From assembly GCA_963170055.1 (NCBI GenBank), contig CAUJGJ010000371.1, forward strand, positions 2,173,511-2,237,510: a DNA stretch of 64,000 nucleotides, given 5' to 3'. Below are positions 37,981 to 50,500 of the stretch, piece by piece; the first letter of the stretch is position 1, and each line of letters opens with the position of its first letter. Position numbers and translations under genes: made by a program. Under the pieces are notes generated by a model that was given only the letters and a program-made list of their open reading frames with translations, did not search any database and was not told the origin of the DNA. The DNA comes from Halisarca cf. caerulea (taxonomy: Eukaryota > Porifera > Demospongiae > Chondrillida > Halisarcidae).

Positions 37981-40900
37981 ATTTGTGGGCCACTAATACA
38001 ATTACTGGATGTGTCAGGTGTGTGTGCATGTGTGCATGTACACATAGTATGAGGGTATACATCAATAGCAGTTGAAAACGACAGCAAACAGGCTGTGTGA
38101 ATAATCCTATATACAAGCACCTTTAGTAACAACAGACGGCAAGCTCACCACATTTTGATAAACTGTAGAATTGAGACACTGTCTTTACTGTAGATTCGCT
38201 GAGTGCTCTCTCGACATCTCCAACAACACTAGCATATCCAGCCCTTCCGATGGACATCAACACTGTCTTCCACAGTCTACGACTACCTCCTGTTCCCTCA
38301 TCAACAGACAGCCATCTTGAGAACATGCGGTAACAGGATAGGTGGACATTGTTGGGAGTGTCTTGTTCGATTCTCTTCAAAACTGACTCTTCTACTTCCA
38401 AGTCTTTACCTACAGAATACCAGTCAAGGGCAATGTGAGGAATCACCCACTTATCCAGTTTGTTAAGAGTGGGTGTGGTCAGGAGAGGCTCATCTGTAGA
38501 ATGAAAATATTTAAATTATAATCATTGATTAGATGCCGTTTTGCTACATAAATAGGTACATACCTGGTGACATTGGAGGGGTTTGTACAGTGGGTGGGTC
38601 ACCAGTAGGCAGATGGGTATGTCCAGTGAGCGGGTGATCAACAGGACAATGGGTGTGTCCAGTGGGTGTGTCATCAACAGGAAGATGGGTGTGTACAGTG
38701 GGAGGCTCACAAGTGGTAGCAATATTGCCTTCTGAAGAGCTGTTCCTCTCAGAGACATCTACGTACAAGGAGTGAAGACAAGGAAAGTTTGAATACTAGC
38801 CTCAACCTATAATACAATGCCATGTAGTATATGCATTAGCAACAGTATATTAAGAAGGTATTAGATTTGGTGTGGAAACATGCAAAACCACAAACCATTC
38901 CAACGATGGAAACTCACCATAGTACATCAGCTCCACAACATCTTCTGATGGACAGGTACCACAGAAGACTTCAGATATCCTTTTTACTCTTGCCTGTCCA
39001 GGGGATGGTTTGCTTGAGAAACAACTTGTTTTACCAGTTCTTGTGGACTCCAACACAATACTAAGTGGGTACATCTCATGAGGGAATGGGGAGGACGGAT
39101 CAGAGAGGAGGACCTCGGGGTCCACTCCGTGGATGATGTAAGCACATCCTGATAGGCTTGGGTTGATTTGGGCAATAGTAGATTTGATATCGCGAGTGAT
39201 CCATGACAGGTATCTACAGAGGTCATTGGGATCAGTTGTACTTCGTCCAATCACCTGAATTACAGCATTGTTGCTGATCTGGACAGCAATCACTACACCA
39301 GTAAGGGTGGGCCAAGACAATCCATTCCACCAGACACTGCAGTAGTGTTGTCTGGTGTCTGCACAATGGAGCACGTGAAGGGACGACAACCGGAGGATGA
39401 TGGTTTGGATGAGTCGAGGAGAAATAAAGTGATTCGGATTAGCTTGAAACTGCCAACATAGAGTGTGACAGACGTGGTCAGGTTGGGTGTTCTCAAACAC
39501 TTTAGGGCGTTTTAAGGAGACCAGAGCTGGGAAAAAGAGAAAATCATGACACTCACTTGTGTCACTGGTCAATTTTAGGATTTCTTCCTTGAGAATTACA
39601 GGATCCACTTCAATACAGAAATCCATAGCAATGAGAACATCACAGATCATTCCTACATCCAAACTACTGAAAAGGTTGCCAAGTTCTTGAACGCTTAGGA
39701 GACCAAACTCATTGACAATCTTCTTGGAGCGTGAGAAGAGGGTACCGTACACCTCATGAAGAATAGCTGGAAGGTCCAGTACTAGCCAGCTGTTCAAAGG
39801 CTCTTCTTTGTTGGGAAGATAGAGGTAGTGTCCAGTGGATGAGAGATCCTTGCACACATCATCTGCTGATGGCATGTTCTTTGGAAGATTTCCCTTGTTG
39901 TCATCTATCCACTTGGCAAAGGATGATAATCTTAATGCTTTATCTTTCACAATTAAAGTTTTCATTTGTGAACTAACCCAACATAAGCTGTAAGTGGTGT
40001 TGGCCTGTACTTGCAGTACTGGAACCTCCTGTAAATATTGGCACAAGTCGGCAAAACCACTCGAATATGGCTGCCGACAGTTAAGAAAACACAGACCTTG
40101 AAAGGTAACCGGGACTTCAGAATATGATTTCTTCAAAGATTGGTAGCAGTTTTCAACCTTTTCTTGAGCTGTAGACTGTGCTTCCACTTGATCCATGAAG
40201 CTACCAGCAACAATGACTCGAATGGGATTGGTGGATGATGAAGACAACTTTCTTAAAGGATGTAACCAGCGCTCGAGTTGTTGTGTAATGACGGATTCCT
40301 CTTCTGTAGCTTTGGCAACCACTATGATGGTAACAGTAGATCCACGTTGGTTGAACAAGGATTCCATGAACATCTCGTGAGGTCCATGGTACTCATGCTG
40401 ACCGGCAAAGTCAAAAAACACAACATTTCCATACTTGTGGCTTATGAAGGAAATGGGATCAATACCAGCTGTACGATTGCGTATTTCTTCCACTCCAAAC
40501 AGCCAGTGCTTACATTTGTTGAGGAAAGACTCATTCTCATTCTGTAGTGAAGCAATCAGGGTGCTCTTGCCACTACAGGCATTACCAATGACACAAACAG
40601 TCCTCTTTGTGGTAAATGATAAGGCTGCCTGGATGGATAGATTGAACACTTTAGAGGCAAGTTCCAGAGCAGTTTTCCCTCTATAGTTTCTGATAGACAA
40701 GTCACTTCCTGCCTGAGCTAGAAGTACTCCACACTGTATGTGTTGTTTACGTGCAGCCCAATGCAGAGCAGTATATCCAATTGTATCCTTCAAGTTCACA
40801 TTCACACCAGCCAAAATGAGGGCCTTGACGAGAGAGTCATGTCCATTTTGACTTGCCAACACTAGTGGATTGACACATTCCCCATTCTTAACCCCAATAC

Positions 40901-42185
40901 TGACCCCAGCTGTGACCATGGAATGAGTTAAATCAAAGTATTTACAGTGTATACAACAACAAACTAACATGCCACCTTGTGATGGTGATAGTCTTGTTAC
41001 ATTTGCGCCATGTTCTACAAAGATACATGGTACACTACTATAACAGCTACATGATATGGCAGTCAGTATTGAAGTCTGCAGTGGTGTTTGCATTCCATTG
41101 TCCTCTTCATCAATGTTTGCACCGCTAGTCACTAGTAATTCTATTATCTTATCAGCTTTTCCATACCGGATAAAATGAAGGGCTGTTCTTCCTCTGTTGT
41201 CTTTAAGTTTCACATCAGCACCATGTCTTATGAGGAAGGACACAGTGTCAAAATAACCTTTCTCCACAGCCTTCATTAATGGAGTGACAGAATTGTCATC
41301 TTGGGCATTGACGTTCGCCCCCAGTGACACCAGTTTTGCAATAATATTAACTGAGCAGCTATTGGCAACACAGTGAAGAGGTGTCCGACTAAGTTTATCC
41401 TTAAGCTTACCTTGTGCACTAGCGCCGTGCTCTAGCAGAAAGGACACTATATCCCAGTGTCCACCTTTGGCAGCCAACATTAGAGGAGTGCACCCATTTT
41501 TATCTAGAACATTAACCCTTGCACCATGATTGATTAGAAATGATACTGTCTTCCAGTGTCCACGTTCAGCTGCTAACATAAGTGGAGTGTGCCCTTTTCT
41601 ATCTACAACATTAACAGTAGCACCATGTTTGGTTAGAAACGACACCATCTCCCAGTGCTGACATTCAGCAGCAAACATAAGAGGAATGCGTCCATAACAA
41701 TCTACAGCATTAACCCCTGCACCATGCTCAATCAGAAACGACACCATCTCCCAGTATTGGTGCTCAGTGGCCAACATCAGGACAGTGCACCCCTGGTTAT
41801 TCATAGCATTAATCCTTGCACCATGGTCGATTAGAAATTGCACCATCTCCAAGTATCCACGTTTGGCCGCCAACATCAAAGGAGTGCTCCCGTACCTATC
41901 TACTACATTAACATCCGCTCCCTTCTCCACCAAAATTCGGACGACATTGACATGTCCCTTAGCAATGGCTGTGTGGAGGGCGCACTCATAAAGATATTCG
42001 GTGAGCTTGATATTGACATCAACACCATACTCGATCAAAAACTCAACAATTTCCTCTCGACCATACAATGCTGCCCAGAACAAATAGTCACACTCCTCAT
42101 CGAGGTCATGCTTACCAACAAGTGACTTTACCGTGTTTAAGTTACCTACAATGCAAGCAGACTTCAAGGTACTTCTCCAAGTCAT
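37426..42185 (-). CDS. ANK-ROC-COR-death-death protein, copy A (DAPK1-like, no kinase)
   Basis: Four coding exons in transcript order, 42185-38918, 38758-38564, 38493-38149 and 37715-37426, join in phase to 1365 residues. Residues about 5-520 are ankyrin repeats (TPLMLAAKRGY-type, roughly 14). A ROC GTPase follows: P-loop GNACSGKST at about 533, DFAGQHEYHGPHE at about 592, and VAGSFMD in the G4 place, where the usual HxD/KxD is degenerate. A COR-like region spans about 740-1080. Exon 2 is a His/Thr/Pro linker of about three 12-residue units (HTHLPTGDPPTV-like). Exon 3 holds one death domain (WVIPHIALDW ... SRWLSV) and exon 4 a second (CIDILQEWLKRTPKPTWRVF). ANK-ROC-COR-death is the layout of DAPK1 without kinase and calmodulin segment. 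The real start is ATG 42185, aligned with copy B; the upstream open frame begins with TTG. Inferred role: GTP-regulated death-domain signalling adaptor. Confidence 0.88.
37744..37980. repeat. (TG)n microsatellite in gene A
   Basis: Three TG blocks separated by TACATGTAGTGTGTAG. It reads CA in the sense of gene A and stops 29 bp short of the exon-4 acceptor. Gene C has a TG array in the same place. Confidence 0.95.
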
Positions 42186-42350
42186 ATCTAGTCTAATCTT
42201 CACGCCTCTGCCTCTCTGAGACGAATCGATCAACAGAGCGATAATATGTGGTCCACTTCTTGTGGATTGTGTTCTCCACCTCTCCTACGCACGTCCGCCA
42301 TATTGCGATCCATTTTGCCGTGTTTCATCTATGGTTTTACCGCAATTTGT
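42186..42350 (-). promoter_or_regulatory. Promoter/5' UTR of copy A, conserved with copy B
   Basis: About 100 bp (42241-42345) closely match 51890-51995 upstream of copy B, including TTGTGGATTGTGTTCTCC. The minus-strand motif AATATGGCGGACG at 42292-42304, about 107 bp before the ATG, is YY1-like and is shared exactly with copy B. Confidence 0.55.
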
Positions 42351-42398
42351 AAGTTTTCATTAGATTGCTGTAGTAAACGAATCCTCTGCACACGTCAC

Positions 42399-42616
<218 letters not shown>

Positions 42617-43054
42617 TGCACTGTTTAGTTCACCCTCCTCAATCTGTAGCCGGCACTCAGTGTGCAATAGCAATGGACACTACAGGCAATAGTGCAACTG
42701 ACAAATACATACATTTCATAATATTTTAAGCTTTTCCCTGTTAGTCTTATATAACCCAGATATATAATTGCTGTTCTCGTATCCATTTATAGAGTATTGA
42801 CTGTATGTATGCAATGCCATGCATACCCAGTCATTTGCCATGTGGTACCCACACAATTAATGGGATCCTTGTATTTCTGTGCATGGATGATGGTTGTTCT
42901 CAGACATCTACCCTGTGAAGTAGCTTGTACTCGAGTTTTACCATCCCTGACTCCTGCAGCACACATACTGGAGATTCAATAAAGTTGATGGTAGCCTCTG
43001 GCTATTATGAACAGATCAATTTACACCTTTTATACATTTGTTTCATTCATTCAG

Positions 43055-43105
43055 GGATTCAAGGAGATTATAACCAAGATGGCCAGTGGGAGGAAGTGAA
43101 CTATA
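43055..43105 (+). pseudogene. Possible remnant of SF3B6 last exon
   Basis: GGATTCAAGGAGAT...AACCAAGATG with a preceding TTCAG resembles the start of SF3B6 exon 5 (CTAG|GCATTCAAGAAGAT AAACCAAGATG). If real, it marks the left end of the duplicated block that carried gene B. The match is short and could be chance. Confidence 0.3.
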
Positions 43106-43817
43106 TAGGTGAACTCTATAGGGCCAAACATTCCGTAGACCAGTTGAAGAGAAGAGAATTTAATTTAAAGAATGACAGGAATGTATGTGATGCTCGTGTA
43201 TGTATTTAACTTGCACGTGCACACATGCTTGATGTGGTGCCCGGGCATGCAGGGTGGTGTACACCTGATTCAGTGTGTACTGTGATAACTGCTGGAGCAT
43301 TTAATTGTATATACTTTGTCCTTATATAGCTCATTTAATTGGAATTGAATATATAATCACACTATAATAAGCCTATATATATAGATCAAAACACCTCTCC
43401 ATATATAACAGCCACATGCACCAGTGTATATACCTCCAAGGTGGAAAAAGCAGTGATATGTGTGTGTTCATACGTCTTAGAAGAACCACCTGCAACAGCC
43501 ATGCATTCATACATTGTAGGTTTGGTTCCAGAAGTGTCCTTTGTAGGTTCTAATGTGATTCTTAGACAATATGCAAAATTATAATTGGAACTGATGTATA
43601 TACGTACAACATCAATTTAAACTCTTATACATACATACATGAGCATGCATATATGTTAGTTTCTGCATTTATAATATGTGAGCCATGGCCATGCATGTCC
43701 ATTATTTGTAATTGGTCTTGTATGCATGCATGTTGCTATACGAAGACACAACACATTCTCCTTGTCCTGCATGTGGGCCCATACTACTACATCATAAAGG
43801 TTCTGTGTGTTATGCAG

Positions 43818-44391
43818 CAGTGTTGGGGTCGTTACTTTTAAAAAGTAATCTCGTTACATATTACATATTACTATGAAAACTTGTAATGCATTACAGTTAC
43901 ATATTACTCAATAATAAATGTAACTTGTAATAATATTACAGATTACATTTGCTCCCGCAAACTATATCCAAGTTGCATCCCTGTGAGAATTTTAACCCTC
44001 TTAAAGGTGAACATCAACATGGTCATGTACATGATTGAATGTTAGAACCAGACTAAGGCATTCCCAAAAATAATTGTAATGAATTTCACAACCAAGACAA
44101 TCTCTGCTGGTATACTGCATATGTAGTGCAGCCCAGAACACTAGTAATGTGACATCTAACTAGCAACTCTGTGTTGTCCTTGACGACAGAAGCTCTGCTT
44201 TTACTTATAACCTTTATTATAGCTACAAACCTACTTAGGTTTAGCATGAGGTAATATTTTATTTTCACCACAGAGCTATTTGTAATATATTACTAGCTAG
44301 AAGGTAGGTATTTAGTTATATTACTTAATTCCTGAAAAAGTAATAATATTACGTAATATATTACTTCGGTATTTAGTTACCCCCAACACTG
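43818..44391. mobile_element. hAT-like non-autonomous element with an empty site in the partner copy
   Basis: Ends CAGTGTTGGGG and CCCCAACACTG are perfect 11-bp inverted repeats of the hAT type, with TTACTT/AAGTAA-rich subterminal sequence. TATGCAG is duplicated at 43811-43817 and 44392-44398. The partner block has a single TATGCAG and no element at 53072-53078. There is no transposase frame. Confidence 0.85.
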
Positions 44392-44684
44392 TATGCAGTT
44401 ATTGAATTATAATTTGATGGCAAAAATTACCACATTCTGTCTATACATTATTATCATTGGTTGCTACCATACCAACTAGTAACAGTAAAATGTCATGTAT
44501 CCTGGAAAAAATACATACAGTAACATGTATACAAAATGAAATCATCCAACACTTGTCTGCAAAGTAACGACTACGTATACACATACACTGTAGTTTGGGA
44601 GTACACACTAGAATCTGATGCACACGTAAGAACACTTGTCTTGAAATACACAAGAGAAATAGACAGTTAAAATTCTTTACTTGC

Positions 44685-44740
44685 AGTTCTCTCTCCGCAT
44701 CTCCAAAGACAGTACATAGTATGTTTTTATACCTACAACA
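44685..44740 (-). pseudogene. Death-domain exon remnant, left copy
   Basis: On the minus strand, after GTTGTAG, the sequence encodes TVFGDAEREL, matching VVGDVERAL at the end of the first death domain of genes A and C. The matching block at 53380-53440 encodes TVFGDAERAL. Only the last helix is recognisable. Confidence 0.4.
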
Positions 44741-44776
44741 GAACAAGTCTTAGAGATGAAGTACACTTAGTCTAGG

Positions 44777-44778
<2 letters not shown>

Positions 44779-44858
<80 letters not shown>

Positions 44859-44864
44859 ATGTGT

Positions 44865-44941
<77 letters not shown>

Positions 44942-44980
44942 CATGTGTGCGTGTGTGTGCATGTGTGTGCGTGTGTGCAT
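44779..44980. repeat. (TG)n microsatellite in the duplicated block
   Basis: Partner of 53480-53706; it contains TGCGTGTATG and CGCGCG breaks. Confidence 0.95.
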
Positions 44981-45068
44981 GACATACAGTGATCAATGTC
45001 ATGAAACTACCTGTTTACAAAGACCACATGTCAAATAAAGATCAATGTACGTAGGCTGCCCCCTTTTC

Positions 45069-45503
45069 CACATAATAGACAATGAACCCTCCCTATAAAG
45101 GACACTTTGGGAACAATATAAATTCAGCTGGTGTGTGCTTTGAAGAGAGGATATTCTCTTTAGAAGGTTTGCAATGCTCTCGATGTATTGAGAGGAAATA
45201 CTTAGGGACCTCGAACCATACCCTTGGCAGACAGCTTTGCTGTACTGGGCCCTTAGTTTGGAGTGTACACTATCAGAGGGTCTATGCTGTACACCATACG
45301 TAGAACCTCTACATTGAGGACACCATCGGCACCACATACAACAAACAGTCTCTTTTTTTACAATGTGTTCTGTTTTGGGGAATATAAATATTGTACACAT
45401 GTCAATGTGAGCAAGGGATTCCAAGTGGTGCAGAGTGGTGGTGTCCTGCTACAAGAGGTGGCTGCATTAGGAGTTGTCCCCTAACAGAGGTTCCACTGTA
45501 GAC
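45069..45503. mobile_element. Pogo-like MITE, about 430 bp, in the duplicated block
   Basis: Left end region CCTCCCTATAAAGGACACTT, right end CAGAGGTTCCACTGTA; internal AGGACACCATCGG. It was duplicated with the block (partner 53836-54250), so insertion preceded duplication. Confidence 0.55.
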
Positions 45504-46263
45504 TGTACAATGTTTCCCCATACTGCAACACAGTAAGGTAGAGCAGGACTCCTTCCCTAGCAACACCTCAGAAGAAGAGGATGTGTGAGGGCCATATACA
45601 TCACAAGCAATCAGGTCTGTACATGTGAACTGCTGGTTCAAGTACAAGAAGGGGTGACTGGAATGGGCAAGTGGAGAGGGTGGTCACCAATACCTCATGT
45701 TGGGTATGTAGCATTTGAGCTGCAGGTTGACTCCCCTCTAAACACTCATCCTCCACAACCACACATATGGTTAGACCACCTCCTCTCCATCTTACGCTCT
45801 CTCAACTCAAAATGGTTCAGAGATATACATAAACTCACAAACTTGTAAAATGTACTACATGTATAGACATATCTACCTCAGCTTCTGTAAAGGATTGCTC
45901 CTCTGACAGCTGTTCCTTGACCTCTCTCACAAGAAGAGGGAATCCAGTTTGCTTCAGAGCATCAAAGACTACCTCCCAGGTACGTGGAAGGTCTCCAGTA
46001 CCATCTTCACCTGACAGCCATCTTTCTGTCACCTCAAGAAAGCATCCTTTCACTTCGTCCCCACAGTCCTTCTGTACTGTGTCCATCAGACTCCTCTCCA
46101 CACCCAAGTGGACACCAAACACATGCCACTTGGAACACATCTTCTTACCAACAAGTCGGAAAAGAATGCTTACAGTCAGCGATTTGTCCCTCTTCAGAGC
46201 TACAGTGGTCAAAACAGAGAAAGTGGGAACATAAAACAAGAGAATCTTATGAATACAATTATA

Positions 46264-46400
46264 TACAGTGGGACCTCTTATAACAAACTCCCTAATAGTG
46301 AAAACCTCTCTATAACAGACTGCTCTGAACAGTGGAAACCTCTGTATAACAAACTGTTTTTCAGGTCCCAAAGTGTCCTTTATAGAGAGGTCCCACTGTA
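46264..46400. mobile_element. Pogo/Tigger-like MITE, both ends intact
   Basis: A 137-bp element with ends TACAGTGGGACCTCT and AGAGGTCCCACTGTA, TA at both borders, in the last intron of gene B. It is an inverted relative of 30055-30220. A further relic of the 29704-30016 family lies at about 46660-46770. Confidence 0.75.
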
Positions 46401-47244
46401 AAATACAGAATGTCGAAAGCTGTGCCACATACGTATGTATGTAAATGGATCCCTTTCATAAAATGGAATATTTTGTGACTGAAAACTTTTATAAACTGTT
46501 TTCTTTTGGGGTGTGGGGTGGGATGTGAAGCATTTGCGTATGATGTAAGCTCTACATACCATGTTTGTGCAAATACTATTTACCAATTCACACGGAAACA
46601 AACTTACACTGCGCATGAAACTCGATGCACTGATAAAGAGTACTCACGTACGTAATTCATCAGAATTTCACGCTCTCAGAGAAATGCGGCATGTATTTGC
46701 TACATAATTTCATTCGTGTTAACCAAATTTCATGTCAAACAATTCTGTGCTAACTGTGGTTCCACAGTAGGCATAGCACCATGTGTTCAGAAATCCACAA
46801 TTCCACATAACAAACAACACAATATGGTACGTACGTATGTGAAAAAAAATTACCCTTAGAATGACCTGAGATCTGGGAAGCTTCAGCTACCAATGGGATT
46901 GATAAGGGATCAATACTCCTCTTCACTCCAGTCATTGCCTGGTTAGGAAAAAATACTTTCCTGATCTTGTCAGCAACAGTTGTTCCTTGACGTTCTGCAA
47001 TTGTGTCTAACAAGAACTTCCAAGAAGTGGGGAATTGCTCTCCCGAGTGACCGTCCCTCCAGTAACACAATGCATCAAGTCCACCAGTCGGGGAATACCT
47101 GAAGTACTTAACACGATCCTGTGACACCCCAAGACCCACAGCCAGATCAAACCACCATGGGATTCTGTCCAAGACTTTCTGCAACTCAGCATCTGTTGGA
47201 GATGAATCTTTGAGAATCCATAGGAATAATAAGAAACAAAATTA

Positions 47245-47316
47245 TGACGTGTGTGTGTGCATGTGTGCATGTGCATGTGTGTGTGTGTGTGTGTGTATGT
47301 GTGTGTGTGTGTGTGC

Positions 47317-47396
<80 letters not shown>

Positions 47397-47448
47397 ATGT
47401 GTGTTGTGTGTACGTGTGTTTGTATGTGTGTGTGTGTGTGTGTATGTG

Positions 47449-47494
<46 letters not shown>

Positions 47495-47540
47495 TGTGTG
47501 AATGTGCATGTGTGTGTGTGTTGTGTGTGTGCGCGCGCGC

Positions 47541-47596
<56 letters not shown>
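47245..47596. repeat. (TG)n-rich array in gene B
   Basis: A long, interrupted TG array; reads CA in the sense of gene B and ends about 37 bp before the exon-3 acceptor at 47207. Confidence 0.95.
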
Positions 47597-50500
47597 ATAT
47601 GTACAAAGGTACATATATCACGCAGCAACAGACAATGTATGTACGTACACAAAGAAATTCCCTAAACCAGAAACCTTCAGAACAAAGCTAGGATTGGGCC
47701 AGACTATAGGGACGTTAGCAGGGAGATGCTTAGTCTTATAATGTATATAGCTATAGGTATAATATAAATGAGAAATTGTCCCAAACAAACAAAACAAAAC
47801 CACAGACAAACAAAATAACTAGTTTTGATGAAGGAAGTCAAATTATGTATACCTGTCTGGAATACATAGAAAAGCTCAGCTAGGCAGAATCTGATAATTG
47901 AGTGGGATTAACACATACATACACAACAATACAGACCTAGGGACTTAGGCTGCAGGTGTTCAGTGTGTAGGTCTTCAGTGGGAAGGTGGGTGTGTCCAGT
48001 GGGTGTGCCACCAGTAGCCAGATGGGTGTGTCCAGTGGGCGGGTCACCTGTAGAAGGATGGGTTGGTCCAGTAGGTAGGCCACCATGGGGAGGATAGGTG
48101 TATCCAGTGGGTGGGTCCCCATTGGAAGGATGGGTGTGTCCAGTGGGCAGGTCACCAATGGACGGATGTGTGTATCGAGTGGTAGGGTCACCAGTGGGAC
48201 CATGTGTGTGTCCAGTGGGCAGGTCGCCGGTGGGTAGGTCACCAGTGGGACCACGTGTGTGTCTTGTGAGTGGGACATCACTGGGAGGGGTACGTTCCTC
48301 TTGAGTTTCGTTCACTGTTGAGGAGCAGATATTCAATAGCAAACCTAAGTATGCACACATGCAGGTTATGATTCGTGATGCAACACCAGATTGAAAGAGT
48401 AAGATTTATTCTTGCATGTATTTGTGGTACATATAATTTATATTATGTAAGTATTTAGTATTGTGCCAATAGGCAGAATGAATGTGGTAGGCAGAAGCTT
48501 ATAACCTCAATAATATGCATACAGTAGAATAGAGATTCATATGACTACAGATACAGTTTGTAAATATAAAATGTACATAACAGTATTGCTCTGATTGATC
48601 AACATTAATGCAAGACTATTGAAAGCCAACCAAACAACACATTCTCACATAAACCACTCCATGATTGTAAAGTGACTGTGTGACAAGTTGATTTGCTAAT
48701 AAAGAAAAGTCTCATGCATTTAACACGAAGCTGGCATGACATGGAAATATTCACACCATGCAAATGAGAGAAAACTCACCATAGTACATATTCTTCATAA
48801 TATCTTCTGATGGACAAGTACAACAGAAAATTTCAGATAATTCCTGCCTTAAAGCATGTCCTGAGGATGGTTTGCTTGAGAAACAACTTGTTTTACCAGC
48901 TCTTGTGGACTCCAGCACAATACTAAGTGGATACATCTCATGAGGGGAGGGGGAGGACGGGTCAGAGAGGAGGACCTCGGGGTCCACTCCGTGGATGATA
49001 TAAGCACATCCTGATAGGCTTGGGTTGATTTGGGCAATAGTGGATTTGATATCGCGAGTGATCTGTGACAGGTATCGACAGAGGTCATTGGGATCAGCTG
49101 TACTTTGTCCAATCACCTGAATTACAGCATTGTTGCTGATTTGGATGGCAATATCTACACTCTCGAGCAGTGCTTGCCAGCACAATCCATTCCACCAGAC
49201 ACTGCAGTAGTGTTGTCTGGTGTCTGCACAATGGAACACGTGAAGGGACGACAAGCGGAGGATGATGGTTTGGATGAGTCGAGGAGAAATAAAATGATTT
49301 GGATTAGCTTTAAACTGCCAACATAGAATGTGACAGACTTGGTCAGGTTGGGTGTTCTCAAACACTTTAGGGCGTTTTAAGGAGACCAGAGCTGGGAAGA
49401 AGAGAAAATCATCACATTCACTCGTGTCACTGGTCAACTTTGGGATTTCTTCCTTGAGAATTACAGGATCCACTTCAATACAGAAATCCATAGCAATGAG
49501 AACATTGCGGATCATTCTTACATCCAAAGTGCTAAAGAGGTTGCTGAGTTCTTGGACACTCAAGAGACCAAACTCATTGACAATCTTCTTGGAGGGTGAG
49601 AAGAGGGTACCATACACCTCATGAAGAACAGCTGGGAGGTCCAGTACCAGCCAGCTGTACAAAGGTTCTTCTTTGTTGGGGAGATAGAGGTAGTGTCCAG
49701 TGGATGAGAGATCCTTGCACACATCATCTGCTGAAGGCATGTTCTTTGGAAGATTTCCTTTGTTGTCATCAATCCACTTGGCAAAGGATGATAATCTTAT
49801 AGCTTTATCTTTTATTAAAGCATTAACTTGAAAAATCACCCAACATATGCTGTAGGTGGTGAGAGCTTGTACTTGTGGTATTGGTACATCTTGTAAATAC
49901 TGGCACAAGTTGGCAAAACCACTCGAATATGGCTGCCGACAGTTGAGAAGACACAGTCCTTGAAAAGTAGCTGGGACATCAGAATATGATTTTTTTAGAG
50001 ATTGGTAGCAGTTTTCTAGTTTTCCTTTAGCTGTAGACTGTGATTCCACTCTATCCATAAAACTACCAGCAACAATGACTTGAATGGGATTGGCTGATAA
50101 TGAAGACAACTTTCTTAAAGGATGTAACCATCGCTCAAGTTGCTGTGTAATGGTGGATTCCTCTTCTGTAGCTTTAGCAACCACTATGATGGTAACAGTA
50201 GATCCACGCTGGTTGAACAAGGATTCCATGAACATCTCGTGAGGTCCATGGTACTCATGCTGACCGGCAAAGTCAAAAAACACAACATTTCCATACTTGC
50301 GGCTTGAGAAGGAAATGGGATCAATACCAGCTGTACGACTGCGGATGTCTGTCACTCCAAACAATCGGTGCTTGAATTTATTGAGGGCAGATTCATTCTC
50401 ATTCTGTAGTGAAGCAATCAGGGTGCTCTTGCCACAACAGGCATTACCAATGACACAAACAGTCTTCTTTGTGGTAAATGATAAAGTCTTATAAATTGCT

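Larger units (their letters stand above)
43406..45775. repeat. Segmental duplication, left copy (partner 52688-54560)
   Basis: Begins GCCACATGCACCAGTGTA and stays colinear with the partner through ACCTCCAAGGTGGAAAAAGC, AGAAGAACCACCTGCAACAG, the TG array, a 430-bp MITE and TCATCCTCCACAACCACACA. It lies downstream of gene B; the partner lies upstream of it. The length difference is largely due to the 574-bp element at 43818-44391, absent from the partner. Confidence 0.85.

Noticed and set aside
42186..42233. Sixteen-codon N-terminal extension of gene A
   Set aside because: It begins with TTG, is not shared with copy B, and the ATG at 42185 aligns with the B start.
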